A DNA stretch of 62,617 bases from Flavivirga aquimarina. GTDB taxonomy: Bacteria; Bacteroidota; Bacteroidia; Flavobacteriales; Flavobacteriaceae. The position numbers and the translations under genes were made by a program. The notes beneath the pieces were generated by a model, which worked only from the letters and a program-made list of their open reading frames with translations, was not told where the DNA came from and did no database searches. Positions 39,569 through 48,526 of this stretch are shown in pieces (position 1 is the first letter of the stretch; each line of letters starts with the position of its first letter). The stretch covers positions 1 to 62,617 of the forward strand of contig NZ_JAUOEK010000152.1 of NCBI RefSeq assembly GCF_030540835.1, given 5' to 3'.

Positions 39569-42118
39569 ATGGATGATAATTTTTCACCAAGAGTAAAAGA
39601 TGTAATTGCTTATAGCAAAGAAGAAGCACTAAGGTTAGGTCATGATTTTATTGGTACCGAACATTTAATGCTCGGGCTCTTACGCGATGGTAGTGGCAAA
39701 GCTATTAATATATTAAATGCTTTAGATATTGATTTAAATCATCTAAGACGCAAAGTAGAAATTTTAAGTCCTGCAAACCCCAATATTACTGTAACTTCAA
39801 ATCAAAAAAAGAACTTACATCTTACAAGGCAAGCAGAACGTGCTTTAAAAACGACATTTTTAGAAGCCAAGCTATTTCAAAGTACTTCTATAAATACAGC
39901 ACATTTATTACTTTGTATACTAAGGAATGAAAATGACCCTACTACAAAGCTTTTAAATAAACTAAAAGTTAATTACGACAATGTTAAAGAACAATTTAAA
40001 CTTATGATTACTAACGATAATGACTATATAGAGCCCAAATCTGAATCTTTTCAAGATGACGATATGAATCCGGAAGAAGGCGCTTCAAAAGACAATATTT
40101 TCAATACCCCGGCAGGGAAAACAAACAAGAAGTCTAAAACACCTGTTTTAGATAATTTTGGACGCGATTTAACCGTTTTAGCAGAAGAAGGCAAACTAGA
40201 CCCAGTTGTTGGTCGCGAAAAGGAAATACAGCGTGTCTCACAAATTTTAAGTAGACGTAAAAAAAACAACCCGCTTTTAATTGGAGAGCCCGGTGTTGGT
40301 AAATCTGCCATTGCTGAAGGTTTGGCACTTAGAATTGTAAAGCGAAAGGTATCACGTATTTTGTTTAATAAGCGTGTGGTAACTTTAGATTTAGCAAGTT
40401 TGGTAGCGGGGACAAAATATCGCGGACAGTTTGAAGAACGTATGAAGGCTGTTATGAATGAGCTCGAAAAGAATGATGACGTTATTCTTTTTATTGATGA
40501 AATACATACTATTGTTGGTGCTGGTGGAGCGACAGGTAGTTTAGATGCTTCCAATATGTTTAAACCGGCTTTAGCTCGTGGTGAAATTCAATGTATAGGT
40601 GCCACAACTTTAGATGAGTATAGACAATATATTGAAAAAGATGGTGCTTTAGAACGTCGTTTTCAAAAAGTAATCGTTGAACCTACTTCGGTAGAAGAGA
40701 CTATTGAAATCCTTAATAATATAAAAGGGAAATACGAAGAACATCATAATGTTGATTATACACCTGAAGCTATTGAAGCTTGTGTTAAATTGACAAACAG
40801 ATATATGACCGAACGTTTTTTACCGGACAAAGCTATTGATGCTTTAGATGAAGCTGGGTCTCGTGTACACATAACTAATATTGATGTTCCTAAACAAATT
40901 TTAGAACTCGAAAAGGAACTCGAAGGCATTAAAGAAACCAAAAATGCTGTTGTTAGAAAACAAAAGTATGAAGAAGCCGCTAAACTTAGAGATGACGAAA
41001 AACGCATTGAAAAAGAGTTAGTTGTTGCCCAAGAAAAATGGGAAGAAGACACAAAACAACATAGAGAAGTTGTAACCGAAGATAATGTTGCCGATGTGGT
41101 TTCTATGATGACTGGCGTACCGGTAAACAGAATTGCGCAAACAGAAATTAATAAACTTGCCGAATTACCAAACCTTATAAAAGGAAAAGTAATTGGCCAA
41201 GATGAAGCAGTTGCTAAAGTAGTAAAAGCGATTCAGCGTAACCGTTCCGGACTTAAAGATCCTAATAAACCAATTGGTTCATTTATATTTTTAGGACAAA
41301 CAGGTGTTGGTAAAACACAGTTGGCAAAAGTATTATCCAAAGAATTATTTGATAGTGAAGACTCTCTTGTTAGAGTTGACATGAGCGAATACATGGAGAA
41401 ATTTGCTATTTCAAGATTAATAGGAGCACCTCCAGGATATGTTGGTTACGAAGAAGGCGGCCAATTAACCGAAAAAGTTAGACGTAAACCATACGCTGTT
41501 ATATTATTAGATGAGATCGAGAAAGCTCATCCAGATGTCTTTAATATGTTACTTCAAGTACTTGATGATGGATTCTTAACGGATAGCTTAGGAAGAAAAA
41601 TTGACTTTAAAAACACAATCATAATTATGACATCTAATATTGGTGCTAGAAAACTTAAAGATTTTGGTACCGGTATAGGTTTTGGAACAGCATCACAAAA
41701 AGCTCAAGAAGATGCTAATGCCAAAAGTGTTATTGAAAACGCATTAAAAAAATCGTTTGCTCCCGAGTTTTTAAATAGAATTGATGATGTTGTTGTATTT
41801 AATGCTTTAGAGAAAGAAGATATCAATAAAATTATAGATATCGAGCTAGAAAAACTTTTAGAAAGAATTAAAGGTTTAGGTTATATCTTAAAACTTAGTA
41901 ATAGTGCTAAAGATTATATTGCCGAAAAAGGTTTCGATAAACAATACGGCGCAAGGCCTTTAAAAAGAGCTATTCAAAAATATATTGAAGATGCTTTAGC
42001 CGAAGAAATTGTAGCCTCTAATGTAGAAGAAGGAGACAAAATAAGTATTGATTTAGATAAGAAATCTCAGGAATTAAACATCAGTATTGAAAAAGCTGAA
42101 AAGCCTGCAGAGTCTTAA
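39569..42118 (+). CDS. clpC: ATP-dependent Clp protease ATP-binding subunit ClpC
   Basis: The 849-residue AAA+ unfoldase feeds proteins to ClpP. The N-terminal Clp double repeat (about 1-145; FSPRVKDVIAYSKEEALRLG) is followed by two ATPase domains. Walker A motifs lie at about residues 239-247 (GEPGVGKSA) and 576-584 (GQTGVGKTQ), with Walker B sequences VILFIDEIHT and VILLDEIEKAH. A UVR-type motif (KQKYEEAAKLRDDEKRIEKEL) in the middle region separates ClpC from ClpB. The C-terminal D2-small domain contains YGARPLKRAIQKYIED. The gene stands alone and ends at a shared bidirectional terminator-repeat. The call is secure. Confidence 0.97.
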   Translation: MDDNFSPRVKDVIAYSKEEALRLGHDFIGTEHLMLGLLRDGSGKAINILNALDIDLNHLRRKVEILSPANPNITVTSNQKKNLHLTRQAERALKTTFLEAKLFQSTSINTAHLLLCILRNENDPTTKLLNKLKVNYDNVKEQFKLMITNDNDYIEPKSESFQDDDMNPEEGASKDNIFNTPAGKTNKKSKTPVLDNFGRDLTVLAEEGKLDPVVGREKEIQRVSQILSRRKKNNPLLIGEPGVGKSAIAEGLALRIVKRKVSRILFNKRVVTLDLASLVAGTKYRGQFEERMKAVMNELEKNDDVILFIDEIHTIVGAGGATGSLDASNMFKPALARGEIQCIGATTLDEYRQYIEKDGALERRFQKVIVEPTSVEETIEILNNIKGKYEEHHNVDYTPEAIEACVKLTNRYMTERFLPDKAIDALDEAGSRVHITNIDVPKQILELEKELEGIKETKNAVVRKQKYEEAAKLRDDEKRIEKELVVAQEKWEEDTKQHREVVTEDNVADVVSMMTGVPVNRIAQTEINKLAELPNLIKGKVIGQDEAVAKVVKAIQRNRSGLKDPNKPIGSFIFLGQTGVGKTQLAKVLSKELFDSEDSLVRVDMSEYMEKFAISRLIGAPPGYVGYEEGGQLTEKVRRKPYAVILLDEIEKAHPDVFNMLLQVLDDGFLTDSLGRKIDFKNTIIIMTSNIGARKLKDFGTGIGFGTASQKAQEDANAKSVIENALKKSFAPEFLNRIDDVVVFNALEKEDINKIIDIELEKLLERIKGLGYILKLSNSAKDYIAEKGFDKQYGARPLKRAIQKYIEDALAEEIVASNVEEGDKISIDLDKKSQELNISIEKAEKPAES

Positions 42119-42133
42119 AAAAATCAAAAACAT

Positions 42134-42284
42134 AAAAAAGGAATCTAAAAAGTTTAAATCAGTGTCATTGTGAGACTTTGAAAAAGTCGTAACAATCTGT
42201 TTAATTTTTAATTCAATTAGAAAGATTACCACGTCGATTCTCTCCTCGTAATGACGGTATTTTTTAACTTTTTAGATTCCTTTT
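42134..42284. repeat. Palindromic dispersed repeat forming a bidirectional terminator (family A, copy 1)
   Basis: AAAAGGAATCTAAAAAGTT at 42136-42154 and its exact inverse at 42266-42284 form a 19-bp stem around a ~110-bp insert. The insert part at 42162-42199 (GACTTTGAAAAAGTCGT core) closely matches, in inverse, 48460-48498 in another convergent gap. It lies between clpC and the convergent Lrp gene. Confidence 0.8.
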
Positions 42285-42293
42285 CATTTTCAA

Positions 42294-42752
42294 TCAAATA
42301 GGAACCAAATAAGAATTCTTAATTTCTCCCATTACAAAAGCACTGTGAGCACTTCCTATATTTCGAATTTCTCCTAAATGATTTAATACAAAATTCTGGT
42401 AATGTTTCATATCCCTTACTAAAACCTTCATTAAAAAATCATAATCACCAGAAATATTATAACATTCAACAACTTCGTCTAAAGAGAGAATATCTTTTAC
42501 AAACTGATTGCCTATTTTGCGAGTATGCTCCTTAAGGGTTATATTACAAAACACCATAAGTCCCCTATCTAACTTTTCGGAATCTAAAATGGCTTTGTAT
42601 TTTTTTATATAACCTTCCTTTTCTAATTTTTTCACCCTTTCAAAAACAGGTGTAGTAGACAAATTTACCTTAGCGGCTAATTCCTTAGTAGTTAAATTAG
42701 AGTTGTTTTGAAGGATATTTAAGATGCGTAAATCTATTTTATCTAATAGCAT
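42294..42752 (-). CDS. Lrp/AsnC-family transcriptional regulator
   Basis: The 152-residue protein has an N-terminal helix-turn-helix (about 5-62; LRILNILQNNSNLTTKELAAKVNLSTTPVFERVKKLEKEGYI) and a C-terminal RAM ligand-binding domain (about 70-150; VVECYNISGDYDFLMKVLVRD). These proteins bind amino acids and control amino-acid metabolism. The gene is divergent from metE with a 161-bp shared upstream region, so control of metE and methionine synthesis is a reasonable inference. The ligand is unknown. The length is normal. Confidence 0.93.
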   Translation of the reverse strand: MLLDKIDLRILNILQNNSNLTTKELAAKVNLSTTPVFERVKKLEKEGYIKKYKAILDSEKLDRGLMVFCNITLKEHTRKIGNQFVKDILSLDEVVECYNISGDYDFLMKVLVRDMKHYQNFVLNHLGEIRNIGSAHSAFVMGEIKNSYLVPI

Positions 42753-42852
42753 GGTAGAATTATTTTCTGTTTAACTTACTTCTTAACGTCAAAAAAAGAT
42801 TAAAAATCTTTTAAAATACCCAAAAATAGGCTTTAATACCAAATAATACACA

Positions 42853-42887
42853 TTTAACGATATAAATAATCTGTAAAACTAATTTTG
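42853..42887 (+). promoter_or_regulatory. Candidate promoter of metE
   Basis: TAATTTTG at 42880-42887 fits the Bacteroidota -7 consensus TAnnTTTG exactly. A weak TTTA at 42853-42856 stands near the -33 position with a long spacing. Transcription would start about 20-25 bp before the ATG at 42914. No riboswitch-like leader fits in this short space. Confidence 0.5.
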
Positions 42888-42913
42888 TACAGATATATAA
42901 ATAATGTGATTTT

Positions 42914-45223
42914 ATGAAAACTACAATTTTAGGATACCCAAGAATTGGTAAACAAAGAGAACTTAAAAAAGTAAGCGAGGCTTACTGGGCTGGTAAAACA
43001 GGTAAAAATGAACTTTTAAGAATTGGTCGCCAAATTAGAGAAGAAAACTGGCTGCTTCAAAAAAATATGGGAATAGACAGTATTCCTTCTAATGACTTTT
43101 CTTTTTACGATCAAGTACTCGACACTTGTTTAACAGTTGGATGTATTCCAAAACGCTACAGCAAACTAAAAAATAAAACGCCATTAGATTTATACTTTGC
43201 AATGGCAAGAGGTATACAGAATAAAGATATAGATTGTACCGCCATGGAAATGACCAAATGGTTCGATACAAACTACCATTACATAGTGCCCGAATTTGAA
43301 AAAGATCAAACCTTTGAGTTCTTCTCAACTAAAATAATTGACGAATACAAAGAAGCATTAGAATTAGGTATTAAAACCAAACCTGTATTAATTGGGCCGG
43401 TCACATTTCTATTACTAGGTAAAGAAAAAGAAGCAGGTTTTCATAGATTAAGTTTATTAGAAAAACTTTTACCAGTCTATTTCGAAATTATTTCTCAATT
43501 AACTTTATTAGATGTAGAATATATTCAATTTGACGAACCTTGCTTAGCCTTAGATTTAAACGAACAAGAAAGAGAAGCTATTAAATCTACTTATGAAAAA
43601 ATAAATATCAAATTCCCAAATTTAAAAGTCTTTTTAGCTAATTATTTCGATTGCTATGGTGATAACTTAAATATGGTCTTACAGCTGCCTATTGACACCT
43701 TACATTTAGATTTAGTAAGATGCCAATTACAATTAAACGATATTTTAAAATCTAAATATTATAAAAATACAAAACTATCTTTAGGTTTGGTAGACGGAAG
43801 AAATATTTGGAAAAACAATTTCGATGACTCTCTGCAAACCATTGAATTAGTGATTTCAAAAATTGGAGAAGAAAACATCTGGATAGCTTCGTCATGCTCT
43901 TTATTACATGTTCCTTATGATTTAGATTTAGAAACCAATGAAAAAGCCTTAACCTCAGAAATAAAACAATGGTTGGCATTTGCCAAGCAAAAATTACAAG
44001 AAATTAGAACCTTAAAAGGTTTAGCCTCCTCAGACTATAATGAGTTTGAAAAAGAATTTAAATACAATAAAATCGCTCATATAAACAGAAAAGAGTCTAC
44101 ATTAATACATAATGAAAACATAAAAAAGAGAGTTCTTTCATTAACTGAAGATGATAGTAAGAGAAAAAGCACCTTTAAAAACAGACAGGCCAAACAGAGA
44201 TTAGCACTAAACTTACCCTTATTCCCTACGACCACTATTGGTTCATTTCCACAAACCAAAGAAGTAAGAAGCTGGCGATCTAAATTTAAAAAGGGGCAGT
44301 TAACCCAACCTGAATACGATGCCTTAATTGCAAAAGAAACAAAAGCGTCTATCCGTTTTCAAGAAGAAACAGGTATTGATGTTTTAGTTCATGGAGAGTT
44401 TGAGCGTAATGATATGGTTGAATATTTTGGAGAAAGGTTAAACGGGTTTGCATTTAGTAGTTATGGCTGGGTGCAAAGTTATGGTAGCAGATGTGTAAAA
44501 CCACCTATCCTATTTGGAGATGTCTCTCGCGAAAATGCAATGACTGTTAAATGGTCTGCTTATGCACAATCCTTAACAGATTTACCAGTAAAAGGGATGC
44601 TCACCGGGCCAGTTACAATTTTACAATGGTCTTTTGTTAGAAACGACCAACCTCGGCAAATAACATGCAATCAAATAGCATTAGCTATTAGAGACGAAGT
44701 CGTAGACTTAGAGAACAACGGAATAAAGGTTATCCAAATTGACGAACCTGCTATTCGAGAAGGTTTGCCATTAAGACAAGAAGCATGGAAAACATATTTA
44801 AATTGGGCCGTAAAAGCATTCCGAATTTCTGCAAGTGGTGTAAAAGATGAAACACAAATTCATACTCATATGTGCTATTCCGAATTCAATGATATCATTA
44901 ATGATATTGCAGCCATGGATGCCGACGTTATTACCATTGAAACCTCGAGATCTGAAATGGAATTATTAGATGCTTTTGTGAATTTTAAATATCCAAATGA
45001 AATTGGCCCCGGAGTTTATGACATCCATTCACCCAGAGTACCATCGATAAAAGAAATTGAATACCTACTAATAAAAGCAAAGCATGTATTACCTAAAGAA
45101 CATATCTGGGTAAATCCAGACTGTGGATTAAAAACCAGAGACTGGCCGGAAACGAAAACAGCTTTAAAAAATTTGGTACAAGCAGCTAAACAACTAAGAG
45201 AGAAAGAAATGGAAACCGCTTAA
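42914..45223 (+). CDS. metE: Cobalamin-independent methionine synthase MetE
   Basis: The 769-residue enzyme transfers a methyl group from 5-methyltetrahydropteroyl-triglutamate to homocysteine, making methionine. The duplicated N- and C-terminal barrels are both present. The N-terminal half starts TTILGYPRIGKQRELKK, and the C-terminal half begins near TTTIGSFPQTKEVR. The zinc site is visible in IHTHMCYSEF (His and Cys) and in the late Cys of NPDCGLKTRDW. The length matches the family. It is divergent from an Lrp regulator and ends at a strong terminator. The call is secure. Confidence 0.98.
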   Translation: MKTTILGYPRIGKQRELKKVSEAYWAGKTGKNELLRIGRQIREENWLLQKNMGIDSIPSNDFSFYDQVLDTCLTVGCIPKRYSKLKNKTPLDLYFAMARGIQNKDIDCTAMEMTKWFDTNYHYIVPEFEKDQTFEFFSTKIIDEYKEALELGIKTKPVLIGPVTFLLLGKEKEAGFHRLSLLEKLLPVYFEIISQLTLLDVEYIQFDEPCLALDLNEQEREAIKSTYEKINIKFPNLKVFLANYFDCYGDNLNMVLQLPIDTLHLDLVRCQLQLNDILKSKYYKNTKLSLGLVDGRNIWKNNFDDSLQTIELVISKIGEENIWIASSCSLLHVPYDLDLETNEKALTSEIKQWLAFAKQKLQEIRTLKGLASSDYNEFEKEFKYNKIAHINRKESTLIHNENIKKRVLSLTEDDSKRKSTFKNRQAKQRLALNLPLFPTTTIGSFPQTKEVRSWRSKFKKGQLTQPEYDALIAKETKASIRFQEETGIDVLVHGEFERNDMVEYFGERLNGFAFSSYGWVQSYGSRCVKPPILFGDVSRENAMTVKWSAYAQSLTDLPVKGMLTGPVTILQWSFVRNDQPRQITCNQIALAIRDEVVDLENNGIKVIQIDEPAIREGLPLRQEAWKTYLNWAVKAFRISASGVKDETQIHTHMCYSEFNDIINDIAAMDADVITIETSRSEMELLDAFVNFKYPNEIGPGVYDIHSPRVPSIKEIEYLLIKAKHVLPKEHIWVNPDCGLKTRDWPETKTALKNLVQAAKQLREKEMETA

Positions 45224-45272
45224 TTTTATTTATTTACTAATGGAATTTTAAAAAATGATTCCTTTTAGTCAT

Positions 45273-45352
45273 GAACTCGTTTAATCTTTTTGGATTTAAG
45301 CGAAAATTAAAAACAGCAATTTTTTAGCAAATTGAAAAAGTTTAAACGAGTT
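45273..45352. repeat. MITE-like palindromic repeat, short form (family B, copy 1)
   Basis: The ends are inverted (GAACTCGTTTAATCTTTTTG and GAAAAAGTTTAAACGAGTTC, 18 of 20 pairing). The right part, CAGCAATTTTTTAGCAAATTG and following (45313-45352), is almost identical to 55990-56029. The copy is 80 bp, while the other is 160 bp, so the two differ by an internal deletion or insertion. Confidence 0.8.
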
Positions 45353-45361
45353 CCATATTAA

Positions 45362-45398
45362 AATCCTATATTCTACGAGAGTATAGGATTTTTTTTTT
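45362..45398 (+). terminator. Rho-independent terminator after metE
   Basis: AATCCTATA and TATAGGATT form a 9-bp stem around an 11-nt loop and are followed by a run of eight T. It lies between metE and the sigma-factor gene. Confidence 0.9.
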
Positions 45399-45453
45399 GA
45401 ATAACTGTAACAAAATGAAATAACATAAATCTATATTATAACAATTTGTTTTT

Positions 45454-46014
45454 TTGACGCCAACCGAATTAAATATCGAACAGCTTGTTGAGCTTTGTAA
45501 ATCTGGGAACCAATCCTCGCAATTGGAAATATACAACAGATACTATAAAGCCATGTACAATGTTTCTTTTAGAATTGTAAAAGACAGTTTTGAAGCAGAA
45601 GACATAATGCAAGATTCATTTTTAATGGCTTTTACAAAACTAAATAGCCTTAAAGAAGCAAAAATATTTGGAGCATGGTTAAAGCGAATTGTTATAAATA
45701 ATAGTATTTATCATTATAAAAAGAATAACAAAAACAAAGAAGTTCCTTTAGATGATATGCTATATAAAATAGAAGATGATAATAATGGTATAGATAGCAA
45801 TTGCGAATTTGAAAATATAAAAGTGAAGCAAATTTTAGACACTATGAAGTCATTAAAAGATAATTATAGAATTGCTTTAACCTTGAATTTAATTGAAGGT
45901 TACGATTATGAAGAAATAAGCGATATTTTAAATATCACCAATGCAAATTGCAGAACAACAATTTCCAGAGCAAAAGAAAGCTTAAGAACAAAATTACAAA
46001 CGGTTTATGAATAA
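45454..46014 (+). CDS. ECF-type RNA polymerase sigma factor
   Basis: The 186-residue protein has sigma region 2 (about 20-90; YNRYYKAMYNVSFRIVKDSFEAEDIMQDSFLMAF) and region 4 (about 125-180; YRIALTLNLIEGYDYEEISDILNITNANCRTTISRAKESL). The only start that keeps region 2 whole is a TTG at 45454; an in-frame stop lies 15 bp before it, and the first internal ATG would cut into region 2. It overlaps the next gene by 8 bp, and that gene encodes a single-pass membrane protein that looks like its anti-sigma factor. Together with two downstream surface proteins it probably forms one envelope-response operon. Its target promoters are unknown. Confidence 0.9.
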   Translation: MTPTELNIEQLVELCKSGNQSSQLEIYNRYYKAMYNVSFRIVKDSFEAEDIMQDSFLMAFTKLNSLKEAKIFGAWLKRIVINNSIYHYKKNNKNKEVPLDDMLYKIEDDNNGIDSNCEFENIKVKQILDTMKSLKDNYRIALTLNLIEGYDYEEISDILNITNANCRTTISRAKESLRTKLQTVYE

Positions 46015-46576
46015 GGAAGATAACATAGAAGCGCTATTTAAAAAGCATGTTAATGATTTCGATATTGAAAACCCAGAATCAAATCATACAGAACGTTTTT
46101 TAAACAAACTAAACAAACAAGGCGAGCTACAACTAGTTAAAGTTGATAAACAAAGGCGTCGTTTATGGAAACCTTTAATTGGTGTAGCCGCTTCTATTAT
46201 GCTACTAATGGCCTTTTTTATAGGAAATCAACAAGACTCAGATTACGGGAGTTTAGCCAGTGTTTCTCCTAAAATGGCAGAAACTGAAGATTTTTTCACA
46301 TTAACTATCGCCGAAGAATTAAGTAAAATAGAAAAAGAAAACTCTCCTAAAGTCCAAGTTATAATCCAAGATGCTATGAAGCGTATCAAGAAATTGGAAG
46401 AAGATTACGAATCTTTAAAAAAGGATTTAACCGAAAGTGGAGACGATAAGCGGGTTATCTACGCTATGATTTCCAATTTTCAAAATAGAATAGACATATT
46501 ACAAAATACCCTAGAACAAATAGAAAATATCAAACAATTAAACAACACGTTACATGAAACGAGCACTACAATCTAA
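46007..46576 (+). CDS. Single-pass membrane protein, probable anti-sigma factor
   Basis: The 189-residue protein has a ~53-residue cytoplasmic part with TERFLNKL-type helix, one membrane helix at about 54-73 (WKPLIGVAASIMLLMAFFIG), and an extracytoplasmic coiled-coil-like tail (MKRIKKLEEDYESLKKDL). The gene overlaps the sigma gene start-to-stop and the next gene by 23 bp, so translation is probably coupled. Position and topology suggest it holds the ECF sigma factor at the membrane. It has no zinc-finger HxxxCxxC motif, so it is not a ZAS-type anti-sigma factor. No enzymatic motif is seen. Confidence 0.7.
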   Translation: MNKEDNIEALFKKHVNDFDIENPESNHTERFLNKLNKQGELQLVKVDKQRRRLWKPLIGVAASIMLLMAFFIGNQQDSDYGSLASVSPKMAETEDFFTLTIAEELSKIEKENSPKVQVIIQDAMKRIKKLEEDYESLKKDLTESGDDKRVIYAMISNFQNRIDILQNTLEQIENIKQLNNTLHETSTTI

Positions 46577-47642
46577 AATATTAATCTTACTCTTAATGTT
46601 GCCTTTGTTTGCTACTGCATCAATAACAGGCCCCAAAGGTAAGTACACAAAAAAGAAAACAATAAACAAAACGTTCTCTGTAGTACCGGATGCTGTGCTA
46701 AATATAAATAACAGCTACGGTAATATAGATATTATTACCTGGAATGAAAACAAAGTAGTTTTTGAAATTACTATTACCACCTCGGGCAATGATGAAGAAA
46801 AAGTCCAACAGAAACTAGATGATATTACAGTTAATTTTGAAGCATCATCAAGTTATGTTTCAGCAAAAACGAAATTTGGAGATAGCAAATCAAATTCCTG
46901 GTGGAGTTGGAAAAAAAGCAACAAAGTTAGTATGAAAATTAACTACATTGTTAAAATCCCTGTTACCAATAATATCGATTTAAATAATGACTACGGAAGC
47001 ATTAATGTAGATAAGCTAGATGGGCATGCAAAAATAAATTGTGACTACGGCAAAATTACTACTAAAGAATTAATGGCCGATAACAATAGTATCAATTTCG
47101 ATTATACCAAAAACTGTTATTTTGAATATATAAAAAGTGGAAAAATAAATGCTGATTATAGTGATTTCACTGTATCTAAAACGAATAAATTAAATATCAA
47201 TGCAGACTATACAAACTCTAAAGTTGAAGTAGCCGAAAACGTTAATTATAATTGTGATTATGGTAACATAAGCATTGATAAAGCTAACAATGTGATTGGG
47301 AATGGTGACTATTTAACTACCATTATTGGCGATGTATATAAAAACATAGACCTTAGGGCCGATTATGGTTCCATAAAGATTAAAAGAATGAATAAAAATG
47401 CTGGAAATGTAACTATAAAATCTGATTATGTTGGTATTAAAATAGGTTACGCACCTGCATATAATTTCAATTTTAATATTGATTTAGAATACGGGTCTTT
47501 AAAAGCTGACGAATTAGAGTTTACAAAAAAAATTATAAAAACTACAGACAAACTCTATCTGGGATATTATGGCAAAAAAACTTCCAACAATACGATTAAC
47601 ATAGAATCTGATTACGGAAGCATCTCCTTTTTTAAAAATTAA
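46554..47642 (+). CDS. DUF4097-like repetitive secreted protein
   Basis: The 362-residue protein has a signal peptide (about 1-23, ending FATAS). The body is a run of short beta strands with repeated DYG and (N/D)(A/C)DY units, for example NNSYGNIDI, NNDYGSINV, NCDYGKITT, NADYSDF, DYGNISI, RADYGSIKI, DYGSISF. This is the pattern of DUF4097-type beta-helix adhesin-like proteins. The start overlaps the putative anti-sigma gene by 23 bp, so they are in one operon. It is probably exported and surface or periplasm associated; its function is unknown. Confidence 0.78.
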   Translation: MKRALQSKILILLLMLPLFATASITGPKGKYTKKKTINKTFSVVPDAVLNINNSYGNIDIITWNENKVVFEITITTSGNDEEKVQQKLDDITVNFEASSSYVSAKTKFGDSKSNSWWSWKKSNKVSMKINYIVKIPVTNNIDLNNDYGSINVDKLDGHAKINCDYGKITTKELMADNNSINFDYTKNCYFEYIKSGKINADYSDFTVSKTNKLNINADYTNSKVEVAENVNYNCDYGNISIDKANNVIGNGDYLTTIIGDVYKNIDLRADYGSIKIKRMNKNAGNVTIKSDYVGIKIGYAPAYNFNFNIDLEYGSLKADELEFTKKIIKTTDKLYLGYYGKKTSNNTINIESDYGSISFFKN

Positions 47643-47668
47643 TTCATCAATAATAAATCATTAATCAC

Positions 47669-48406
47669 ATGAAAAAATTAATCAAAAAACAAACAGTTTC
47701 AATTATAGCTACATTAGTCCTAGTTTTTACATCGTGTGCCCAATCGGGAAAATACATCAAAGGGAATGGTGATACAAAAACCATAACCAGAACAACCACT
47801 GAATATGATGGTATAAAATGTGCCGGAAGTATGGATTTTGTTATAGTAAGCGGTTCTGAAGGTCATATTACAATTGAAGGAGAAGAAAACCTGTTAGAAT
47901 ACATTATTACCGAGGTTAAAAACAATAATTTAATTGTAAAAACAAGAAAAGGTATTAACTTAAAATCCAGTAAAAATAAAACCATAAAAATCACTATTCC
48001 GTTTGAAGACATTAGTCATGTTTCGCTTGCCGGATCTGGTGATTTATGGAATGAGGATACTATAACCGCAACAAAATTAAATATTTCTTTAGCTGGGTCT
48101 GGAGATGTTGCTCTTGATATCAAAACATCATCTACCAAAGCATCTATAGCAGGTTCTGGCGACCTCAAATTAAAAGGTGACACCAATAATCTGGAGGCTA
48201 AAGTAGCTGGGTCTGGTGATTTTCATGGTTTTAATTTACAAGCTAATAATACAGAAGTTTCAGTTGCAGGATCCGGAGATGCCAAAGTTGTTAGCAACAA
48301 AACTTTAAAAGCAAGAGTAGCTGGATCTGGTGATATTGCTTATAGAGGGAATGATCCTATAGTAGACAGCAAAGTTTCAGGTTCTGGAAGTATTTCCACC
48401 AATTAA
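47669..48406 (+). CDS. GIN-domain (DUF2807) lipoprotein
   Basis: The 245-residue lipoprotein has lipobox FTSC (Cys23). The domain is a right-handed beta-helix-like GIN/DUF2807 domain. It contains the repeated motif (A/S)GSGD at six places (for example SLAGSGDLW, SLAGSGDVAL, SIAGSGDLKL, KVAGSGDFH, SVAGSGDAKV, RVAGSGDIAY). It is the last gene of the sigma/anti-sigma/DUF4097 operon, 26 bp after the previous one. Both of the last two products are repetitive extracytoplasmic beta proteins, perhaps the outputs or the sensors of the sigma circuit. The function is unknown. Confidence 0.88.
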   Translation: MKKLIKKQTVSIIATLVLVFTSCAQSGKYIKGNGDTKTITRTTTEYDGIKCAGSMDFVIVSGSEGHITIEGEENLLEYIITEVKNNNLIVKTRKGINLKSSKNKTIKITIPFEDISHVSLAGSGDLWNEDTITATKLNISLAGSGDVALDIKTSSTKASIAGSGDLKLKGDTNNLEAKVAGSGDFHGFNLQANNTEVSVAGSGDAKVVSNKTLKARVAGSGDIAYRGNDPIVDSKVSGSGSISTN

Positions 48407-48437
48407 TAACTTAAATTTTCATCAATCATCAATTATC

Positions 48438-48523
48438 AAAAAAGGGGCAAAAAATTAAACAGATTGTCACGACTTTTACAAAGTCATGAAATGATCACTA
48501 AACTAATTTTTTGCTCTCTTTTT
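48438..48523. repeat. Palindromic dispersed repeat with terminator ends (family A, copy 2)
   Basis: GCAAAAAATTA (48447-48457 region) and its inverse TAATTTTTTGC (48504-48514), with A- and T-rich flanks, close a hairpin. The core at 48460-48498 read on the minus strand matches 42162-42199. As in that copy, it lies between convergent genes. Confidence 0.75.
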
Positions 48524-48526
48524 CGT

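Noticed and set aside
40051-40554. Minus-strand 167-residue frame inside clpC
   Set aside because: It is fully within a secure clpC gene with intact motifs and has no family features of its own.
42753-42913. Riboswitch (SAM or B12) in front of metE
   Set aside because: The gap is only 161 bp, shared with a divergent promoter, and shows no conserved B12-box or SAM stem pattern.
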